Shown: positions 6,332 to 10,400 of the stretch, piece after piece
How the letters are laid out: each line of letters begins with the position of its first letter
How positions within the stretch are numbered: the stretch's first letter is position 1
Assembly: GCA_030019105.1 (NCBI GenBank)
Contig: JASEGY010000095.1
Coordinates: forward strand, 1 to 10,400
Direction of reading: 5' to 3'
From: a bacterium
GTDB taxonomy: Bacteria > UBA9089 > JASEGY01
Length of the DNA: 10,400 bases
Position numbers and translations under genes: made by a program
The notes under the pieces: generated by a model
Database searches by the model: none
Seen by the model: the letters and a program-made list of their open reading frames with translations, nothing else
Told to the model about the DNA's origin: nothing

Positions 6332-6486
6332 CTACTCAGGTTCAAGGGTTTAAGGTTAGAAAGCGATGAAGATTGAATGGGTTGAAGATATTGAGGCATG
6401 GCAGCTACACGCAAATTGACTCCGAAAGTGTACCATACGAAGAACGTAAGGCGACCAACCGTGAACCTGACAACCTGAGTAGTTAC
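6328..6486. mobile_element. Non-autonomous element in the 3' end of pssA, perfect 8-bp target duplication
   Basis: The ends are a perfect 15-bp inverted repeat: GTAACTACTCAGGTT at 6328-6342 and AACCTGAGTAGTTAC at 6472-6486. Both sides carry GTCAAACA (6320-6327 and 6487-6494). The cargo is a broken gene fragment resembling the start of a four-helix bundle protein gene (6366 onward), so this member carries coding-derived sequence and not heptamers. No transposase is present. Confidence 0.92.
6366..6445 (+). pseudogene. Frameshifted 5' fragment of a four-helix bundle (S23-type) protein gene
   Basis: ATG 6366 opens MKIEWVEDIEAWQL, close to the N terminus of the four-helix bundle family related to 23S rRNA intervening-sequence proteins (typical start MKIERFEDIEAWQ). 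The frame then reads HAN and stops at 6419. After a one-base shift near 6408 the expected continuation reappears as ARKLTPKVYHTKNVR. Homology fades after about 6445 and the element end follows, so only the first 25 or so codons survive. It is a dead passenger inside the element at 6328-6486. The family assignment is from memory of the family's N-terminal pattern and covers a short stretch. Confidence 0.7.
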
Positions 6487-6519
6487 GTCAAACAAGAGGT
6501 GGCGGAGAAGAGCGAATGA
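6487..6519 (+). other. Detached original 3' end of pssA
   Basis: Starting with the right copy of the GTCAAACA duplication, the pssA frame continues as VKQEVAEKSE and ends at TGA 6517-6519. Removing the element and one octamer copy joins it seamlessly to the pssA frame. It is therefore the former C-terminal coding end, now untranslated. Confidence 0.8.
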
Positions 6520-6574
6520 AAGGAGAAATATGATAGCACGGCAAAAAGTAGTCAGTAGGAACCAGGTTTTTTGA
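6519..6574 (+). other. Orphan Shine-Dalgarno and 14-codon leader frame
   Basis: AAAGGAG at 6519-6525 precedes ATG 6530 at short spacing. The frame encodes 14 residues and stops at 6574, within the hairpin at 6560-6586. It directly follows the original pssA stop, as the start of a coupled gene would. It may be a leader or the remnant start of a former downstream gene. No function is claimed. Confidence 0.4.
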
Positions 6575-6586
6575 AGAAACCTGGTT
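6560..6586. repeat. AACCAGGTTT hairpin
   Basis: AACCAGGTTT at 6560-6569 pairs perfectly with AAACCTGGTT at 6577-6586 across a 7-base loop. Similar AACCAGGTTT hairpins are a common dispersed repeat in many bacterial genomes, known from general experience. It could attenuate transcription into glmM, but no T-run follows. Confidence 0.75.
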
Positions 6587-6631
6587 TATGTGCTACAAAT
6601 ACCGGCTTTTTGCTTAACCATCATCAATATT

Positions 6632-7981
6632 ATGGGAAAATTATTTGGAACTGATGGAATTAGGGGAGTGGCTAATCGTTATCCAATGACGCCGGAGATA
6701 GCTTTGAAACTTGGGGCTGCTTGTGGGCATCTCTTTAAAAGCAAGGATAAAGAACGGGTGGTTATTGGCCGGGATACGAGAATATCCGGCGAGATGATAG
6801 AAGGGGCCATCCAGGCTGGAATTACCTCTGCCGGGGTAGACTGTATTAAGGTCGGGGTTTTACCTACGCCGGGAATTAGCTATTTGACCAGGGCGCTTTC
6901 TGCCAAGGCCGGCATTGTCATTTCTGCTTCGCACAATCCCGTTGAGGATAATGGGATCAAATTCTTTGGTCCTGATGGATATAAACTTCAGGATAAGGTT
7001 GAACTTATGATGGAAGAGGAGATCCTTGGCGAGAGGTCGCGGTTTATCTCACCAGTAGGAACTGACCTGGGGCAGGTAAGTGAAATAAAAGATGCCGCGG
7101 AAAGGTATATTGAGTTCCTGAATCGCAGTATATCCTCATCTCTTGACTTAATAGGGCTGACTGTCGCTATTGACTGTGCCAATGGGTCTACCTCCGGGGT
7201 TGTTCCTCGTCTATTGGAGGACCTGGGGGCAAAATTGATTATTTTAAATGCCAATCCCGATGGCAAGAATATTAATCTGAACTGCGGCTCCCTTTATCCG
7301 GAGGTAATGGCTCGGGCTGTACGTGACAGCGGGGCCAACCTGGGACTCTCTCTTGATGGAGATGGAGACCGCCTCATTGCCATGGATGAAAATGGCCAGG
7401 TAGTTGATGGAGATAAGATTATGGCCATCTGTGCCCTGCATCTCAAAGAGAGAGGGAATTTATCCAACAATATTCTGGTAGCTACTGTCATGAGTAATAT
7501 CGGTCTTGAACGCGCCCTTAAGCCGGCCGGAATAAAAGTAATCAGGACAAAGGTTGGGGATCGGTATGTGGTTGAGGAGATGCAAAAGAAAGGGGCCAAC
7601 CTGGGGGGGGAGCAATCCGGTCATCTTATCTTTTTGGATCATAATACTACCGGTGATGGGACTGTCACGGCCTTACAGCTTTTAAGTGTTCTCAGGGAAG
7701 AAAATGTCCCTCTCTCTGAATTGGCTAAAAAAATGAAGCGATTCCCTCAGACCTTGATTAATGTCCGGGTGAGGGATAAAACCAATCTTACTGATCTTTT
7801 GGAAGTTATGGAGGCTATTACTAAGGCCGAAAATAAATTGGGTGAAGAGGGCCGTGTCCTGGTACGCTATTCCGGAACCGAGCCAAAGGCCAGGGTTATG
7901 GTAGAAGGCCCCACGGCTGAGGAAACAGAAGTCTTAGCTAAATCAATCGCTGCGGCGATTGAGAAAGAGATCGGAGAATAA
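6632..7981 (+). CDS. glmM: Phosphoglucosamine mutase (GlmM)
   Basis: GlmM interconverts glucosamine-6-phosphate and glucosamine-1-phosphate, supplying UDP-GlcNAc for peptidoglycan and lipopolysaccharide. The 449-residue product begins MGKLFGTDGIRGVANRYPMT, the standard family N terminus. The phosphorylated serine is Ser100 in GIVISASHNPVEDNGIKFF. The metal loop DGDGDR, the sugar-binding GGEQSGH and the phosphate-binding RYSGTEPKARVMVEG are all present. ATG 6632 is chosen from homology; a GTG at 6590 is in frame but would add 14 unrelated residues. No clear Shine-Dalgarno precedes 6632. GlmM normally follows cdaA-cdaR; here psd, pssA and two repeats lie between. The MetE-like gene follows 13 bases downstream, probably in the same transcript. 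Confidence 0.97.
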   Translation: MGKLFGTDGIRGVANRYPMTPEIALKLGAACGHLFKSKDKERVVIGRDTRISGEMIEGAIQAGITSAGVDCIKVGVLPTPGISYLTRALSAKAGIVISASHNPVEDNGIKFFGPDGYKLQDKVELMMEEEILGERSRFISPVGTDLGQVSEIKDAAERYIEFLNRSISSSLDLIGLTVAIDCANGSTSGVVPRLLEDLGAKLIILNANPDGKNINLNCGSLYPEVMARAVRDSGANLGLSLDGDGDRLIAMDENGQVVDGDKIMAICALHLKERGNLSNNILVATVMSNIGLERALKPAGIKVIRTKVGDRYVVEEMQKKGANLGGEQSGHLIFLDHNTTGDGTVTALQLLSVLREENVPLSELAKKMKRFPQTLINVRVRDKTNLTDLLEVMEAITKAENKLGEEGRVLVRYSGTEPKARVMVEGPTAEETEVLAKSIAAAIEKEIGE

Positions 7982-7994
7982 AAGGAGCCAGCGA

Positions 7995-9062
7995 ATGAAA
8001 GATTTCAGGCCCGGCGGTTTAGCTACCGCCATTGGAAGTTTTCCCTATCATGACCCGGTTAAGGCCTGCCGGCTTATTCTGGACTATCTGCCTGATATTC
8101 CGGTCTGGCCCCAGTTGCCTGCAAGAGACCTGCGGGAAAGCATGTATATCCAGTACAGTGAGGCCCTGCCCTGCTGCCGATATGATCCCGAAAAAAACAA
8201 GATATACTTTGATACTACCGGTGATGTAGCTTCTGAGATGGAAAAATTCTATGAACACTACCTGGCTGAGGATTTAGATTATTTTGCCCTTAGCCCTGAT
8301 TATGCCGCCGGGTTTCATGCCTTTAACTCGGAACTCGCAACCCGAAAGCCGAAACCCGAAACCCGAAACCCGAAACTATCTTTTGTCAAGGGGCATACTA
8401 CCGGGCCGATCACCTTTGGTATGACTGTAACTGATGAGACAGGAAAGGCGATTATCTACAACGATCAGATATTTGAAGCCATCTCTTATGGCCTGGCCGT
8501 CAAATCCCGCTGGCAGGTAGAAAAACTAAGGGCCTTTGGGGAGCAGGTTATCATTTTTCTCGATGAGCCCTATCTGACTGCCTATGGCTCGGTGGGGATG
8601 AACTTCAGTCAGGAAGACGTGGTCAATATGCTAAATAAGGTAATTGAGCCTGTGCGGGAAAGTGGCGCCCGGGTTGGTATTCATTGCTGCGCCAATACTG
8701 ATTGGTCGATGCTGATGCGCACAGCAGCGGACATTATTAGTTTTGACGCTTACGGCTATATGGAAAGCATGACCCTTTATCCTGAAGCCCTTTCAAATTA
8801 TATGGATAGGGGGGGGGTGCTGGCCTTTGGTATTATCCCGGCCCAGGAGATGGTCTTAAGCGAAGAAATCGAAACCCTTTCCGGACGGATGAATAAGGCC
8901 TTAGATTCCTTAGTTAAAGTGGGTATCCCTAAAGAAATTCTACTTGCCCAGGCCCTGATTACTCCATCGTGTGGTCTTGGTTCCGGCACAGAAGAAATCG
9001 CCCAAAAAGCGCTCCGATTGACCAATGAGGTATCCTCATTTTACAGTTCGTTGCAGTCATGA
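7995..9062 (+). CDS. Short MetE-like (cobalamin-independent methionine synthase fold) methyltransferase
   Basis: The 355-residue protein belongs to the UROD/MetE-like superfamily and corresponds to a MetE C-terminal catalytic barrel without the N-terminal half. Likely zinc ligands are His230 and Cys232 in GIHCCANTDW and Cys326 in TPSCGLGSG. A MetE-like DEP motif is at 190-192. The N terminus ATAIGSFPYHDP and VKGHTTGPITFG at 131-142 are typical of these stand-alone proteins. Core-type MetE enzymes make methionine from homocysteine using a methyl-corrinoid protein, not methyltetrahydrofolate; whether this one does is inference. ATG 7995 has AAGGAG at 7982-7987; an in-frame ATG at 7959 lies inside glmM. 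Residues about 112-128 are encoded by ACCCGAA heptamers, an in-frame repeat within the protein. Confidence 0.8.
   Translation: MKDFRPGGLATAIGSFPYHDPVKACRLILDYLPDIPVWPQLPARDLRESMYIQYSEALPCCRYDPEKNKIYFDTTGDVASEMEKFYEHYLAEDLDYFALSPDYAAGFHAFNSELATRKPKPETRNPKLSFVKGHTTGPITFGMTVTDETGKAIIYNDQIFEAISYGLAVKSRWQVEKLRAFGEQVIIFLDEPYLTAYGSVGMNFSQEDVVNMLNKVIEPVRESGARVGIHCCANTDWSMLMRTAADIISFDAYGYMESMTLYPEALSNYMDRGGVLAFGIIPAQEMVLSEEIETLSGRMNKALDSLVKVGIPKEILLAQALITPSCGLGSGTEEIAQKALRLTNEVSSFYSSLQS
8326..8377. repeat. ACCCGAA heptamer array inside the MetE-like gene
   Basis: Seven 7-bp units are in phase: ACTCGGA, ACTCGCA, ACCCGAA, AGCCGAA and three more ACCCGAA, then ACT. They are translated as part of a Lys/Pro/Arg-rich stretch containing ATRKPKPETRNPK. 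The same unit, inverted, is at 9774-9794. The frame is kept on both sides. Confidence 0.88.
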
Positions 9063-9150
9063 AAAATTATCGTAACTACTCAGCCACGAATGAACACGAA
9101 TATACACGAATAAAAACCAACACCTAAATTTAGCCTATGAGGCGAATAGA

Positions 9151-9229
9151 ACACGGATTGTACGGATGAGACGGATAGACACGGATAATAAAAATCAGTG
9201 AAGATCCGTTGAATCCGTGTCATCCGTGT
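9151..9229. repeat. CACGGAT inverted repeat
   Basis: The left arm has repeated ACGGAT units (9151-9186). The right arm ATCCGTTGAATCCGTGTCAT plus CCGTGT (9204-9229) is its inverse. It is nested within the 9072-9444 element and has no coding content. Confidence 0.75.
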
Positions 9230-9231
9230 GC

Positions 9232-9385
9232 TATAGCTCTTAAGATAAAGTTTTTGGGGTAAGCGAATTCAAGATAGACTATGTAGCTTTCGGAGTTAAT
9301 CCTTTAGGATTTCATTACTTATGAAAGGCTAAAGCCTGAACTCCAAAGGATATCCAACCCCAAAATCTTTTTCTTAACTACTATA
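9232..9385. mobile_element. TATAG-type inverted-repeat element, copy B
   Basis: This is a 154-bp copy of the element at 3333-3494 with very few substitutions and an 8-bp shorter left half. The central hairpin is at 9292-9344. Its ends are TATAGCTCTTAAG and CTTAACTACTATA. Confidence 0.85.
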
Positions 9386-9452
9386 TATAAAAATTCGTGA
9401 TAATTCGTGTTCATTCGTGGTTAATAAGGAAGCTGTGTAGTTACAAATTATC

Positions 9453-9769
9453 GTAACCGTTCAGGTAGGTAGTGTAAATAAGGAAAAAGGGGAAAGAGGG
9501 GAAAATGGAAAAGGAAGAAAGAACCTTGTTTCCCTTTGAACCCCTATTTTACTCTCTCAACAGTGAAAAGTTCTCAGCTTTCTATAGGGCAAAGATTCTG
9601 TAAGTCGTTGAAACCAAAGCGGTTTGCTCACACATCCTTATCTGGAATGCGAAAAACTTAACTATTGAAAAATCAAGTACTTGCAGAGAACTTTTAACTG
9701 TCGAGTACTCTTAATTTCCCCTTTTTCCCAACTTTCCCCTTTTTCCTTCATTACACCCTGAATGGTTAC
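9453..9769. mobile_element. GTAACC-ended element abutting the previous one
   Basis: The ends are GTAACCGTTCAGG (9453-9465) and CCTGAATGGTTAC (9757-9769), one mismatch. Inside are 25-bp arms, starting GTGTAAATAAGG at 9472-9496 against 9732-9756 with two mismatches, rich in GGAAAAAGGGGAAAG. A further stem joins 9560-9575 to 9686-9701. The flanking octamers do not match. It begins directly after the right AAATTATC copy, so the 9072-9444 element inserted at its edge. Confidence 0.75.
9560..9701. other. Unexplained stem-bounded core
   Basis: ACAGTGAAAAGTTCTC (9560-9575) pairs with GAGAACTTTTAACTGT (9686-9701), one mismatch. The 110 bases between are not repetitive, contain no usable reading frame, and match nothing I recognise. 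It could be the remains of an older element or a structured RNA. Confidence 0.4.
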
Positions 9770-9818
9770 CGAGTTTCGGGTTTCGAGTTTCGAGTCTCAT
9801 TTTAAATTTGGGCATTGG

Positions 9819-9908
9819 TCATCGTTTCGGCCACTTAAGTTAGGGTGGGCAAAGCCCACCCTACATTTCAGCTTTTCAGCAAGCGTAACCTAATGGCCAA
9901 AACGATGA
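9819..9908. repeat. CATCGTTT inverted-repeat element 1
   Basis: TCATCGTTTCGGCC (9819-9832) and GGCCAAAACGATGA (9895-9908) form the ends with one mismatch. Inside is the palindrome TAGGGTGGGC/GCCCACCCTA at 9841-9863, a common dispersed bacterial repeat. Confidence 0.8.
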
Positions 9909-9923
9909 ACCAGGCGACCTTGT

Positions 9924-10030
9924 TCATCGTTTCGGCCAATAGTGCTTGACCAAATGGGTATTGTAGTTGCAGAGCTTGCTCTGCCGTAATGTCGAGCAAG
10001 CTCGACCACTACAAATGGCCAAAACGATGA
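9924..10030. repeat. CATCGTTT inverted-repeat element 2
   Basis: It has the same ends as the preceding element, TCATCGTTTCGGCC (9924-9937) and GGCCAAAACGATGA (10017-10030). The interior holds TTGTAGT/ACTACAA arms around small palindromes (GCAGAGCTTGCTCTGC and GTCGAGCAAGCTCGAC). No target duplication is recognisable. Confidence 0.8.
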
Positions 10031-10071
10031 ACCAGGCCAACCAGGCTAACCCGAAACTTTAAACTCAAAAG

Positions 10072-10254
10072 TTAGCTCATTGCTGCCTGGCTTACCTGTC
10101 GGTCATTGTAATATCCACAGTGAGGACAAACACGATGGGATAATTTTAGCTCCCCGCAATGCGAGCACTTAGAACCATTAGGGGCAGAAAGTTTCCAATG
10201 TGTTCTTCGCTTATCCCGTCTGGATTGAGAAAATTTTCTCTTTGGATTAGGCAT
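10072..10254 (-). CDS. rpmF: 50S ribosomal protein bL32
   Basis: bL32 is a small zinc-ribbon protein of the large ribosomal subunit. The 60-residue product begins MPNPKRKFSQSRRDKRRTHW, the family signature, and has the four zinc ligands Cys30, Cys33, Cys43 and Cys46 in SKCSHCGEL and VCPHCGYY, making it the zinc-binding form. Its start is backed by TAAGGAGG on the minus strand (10261-10268) at six bases' spacing. In many bacteria rpmF follows a DUF177 gene and precedes plsX and fabH. Neither is seen here: upstream is non-coding and downstream is the 1-kb repeat cluster. It is the only minus-strand gene in the window and converges on the MetE-like gene. Confidence 0.96.
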   Translation of the reverse strand: MPNPKRKFSQSRRDKRRTHWKLSAPNGSKCSHCGELKLSHRVCPHCGYYNDRQVSQAAMS

Positions 10255-10260
10255 TTTTTA

Positions 10261-10268
10261 CCTCCTTA
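10261..10268 (-). promoter_or_regulatory. Shine-Dalgarno of rpmF
   Basis: Read on the minus strand this is TAAGGAGG, six bases before the ATG whose complement lies at 10252-10254. No convincing promoter is visible further upstream. Confidence 0.85.
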
Positions 10269-10354
10269 TTAATTTGCTCGACTTCTAAGATTTCTTGGGA
10301 CGGTTCACTTTAGTGTGAAAGCTTGCGCATAACCGTAAGTGTTCCCAGAATGCT

Positions 10355-10375
10355 GAAATTGGAAATTAGAAATTG
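10355..10375. repeat. GAAATTG heptamer array
   Basis: Three consecutive 7-bp units, GAAATTG, GAAATTA and GAAATTG, are flanked by the inverse pair GAATGC (10348-10353) and GCATTC (10377-10382). The same unit builds the arms at 4341-4393. The rest of 10269-10400 shows only a small TTCAC/GTGAA hairpin at 10304-10319 and no gene. Confidence 0.75.
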
Positions 10376-10400
10376 GGCATTCAGACTTCATCTCTTTCCC

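Larger units (their letters stand above)
9072..9444. mobile_element. Composite GTAACTACTCAG element downstream of the MetE-like gene, perfect 8-bp target duplication
   Basis: The ends are GTAACTACTCAG (9072-9083) and CTGTGTAGTTAC (9433-9444), one mismatch. AAATTATC flanks both sides (9064-9071 and 9445-9452). Within it, arms of CACGAAT units spaced by three bases (9084-9111 and 9393-9420) are inverted to each other. Inside those are an ACGGAT-type hairpin (9151-9229) and a TATAG-type element (9232-9385). The left duplication starts two bases after the stop codon of the preceding gene. Confidence 0.88.
9770..10067. repeat. TTTCGGG heptamer frame enclosing two CATCGTTT elements
   Basis: The left side has TTTCGGG, TTTCGAG, TTTCGAG (9774-9794). 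The right side has AACCCGAAACTT and AAACTC (10049-10067) in inverse orientation. Between them lie the two elements at 9819-9908 and 9924-10030. No gene is visible. Confidence 0.65.

Noticed and set aside
7294..7599. Long antisense frame opposite glmM, and similar ones opposite psd, pssA, folP and the MetE-like gene
   Set aside because: They mirror strong coding frames, have no initiation signals and resemble no known proteins.
10255..10400. A DUF177 (YceD) gene expected upstream of rpmF
   Set aside because: All minus-strand frames just upstream of the Shine-Dalgarno have early stops and the region contains a heptamer repeat.

Overview
The window reads as a stretch of a bacterial chromosome. 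Ordinary housekeeping genes lie almost all on the + strand, and nearly every gap between them is filled with short inverted-repeat elements. I cannot name the species. The gene set (psd and pssA for phosphatidylethanolamine, a folP/cdaA/cdaR/glmM neighbourhood, and a stand-alone MetE-like methyltransferase) together with heavy heptamer-repeat decoration resembles uncultivated, metagenome-derived lineages more than any well-known model organism. That placement is inference.

Layout. ruvC (134-634) is followed by a nested palindrome (635-838), then folE (906-1460). A composite repeat (about 1465-1847) runs into the 5' end of folP (1775-2674), and a brnT-brnA toxin-antitoxin pair follows (2706-3279). 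A repeat-filled gap (3311-3520) precedes cdaA (3545-4318), then a hairpin repeat (4324-4412) and cdaR (4434-4814). An inserted element (4851-4979) sits directly at the start codon of psd (4986-5615), which overlaps pssA (5612-6331). A second inserted element (6328-6486) interrupts the 3' end of pssA. glmM (6632-7981) and a MetE-like gene (7995-9062) follow. About 1 kb of gene-free nested repeats (9063-10071) ends at rpmF on the minus strand (10072-10254). The last 146 bases hold no gene that I can see.

Function. FolE and FolP are two steps of folate synthesis. CdaA (cyclic di-AMP synthase), CdaR (its membrane partner) and GlmM (cell-wall precursor enzyme) form a widely conserved cluster, here split by the phospholipid genes psd and pssA. 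PssA makes phosphatidylserine and Psd decarboxylates it to phosphatidylethanolamine. RuvC resolves Holliday junctions and bL32 is a ribosomal protein.

The least expected content is a family of small non-autonomous elements. Each begins GTA and ends TAC, has imperfect to perfect terminal inverted repeats, and is flanked by 8-bp direct repeats: GTATAAAT around 4851-4979, GTCAAACA around 6328-6486, AAATTATC around 9072-9444, and AAAATAAG/AAAATAAA around 1579-1752. Many of these elements, and related repeats without target duplications, have arms built from 7-bp tandem units (AATCCGC, AACTTAC, ACCCGAA, GAAATTG and others). Two genes translate such heptamers: folP at its N terminus and the MetE-like gene internally. 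One insertion duplicated the psd start region and supplies a new Shine-Dalgarno-like sequence. Another replaced the last codons of pssA with a stop codon carried by the element end, leaving the original C-terminal codons readable downstream. No transposase gene is visible here.
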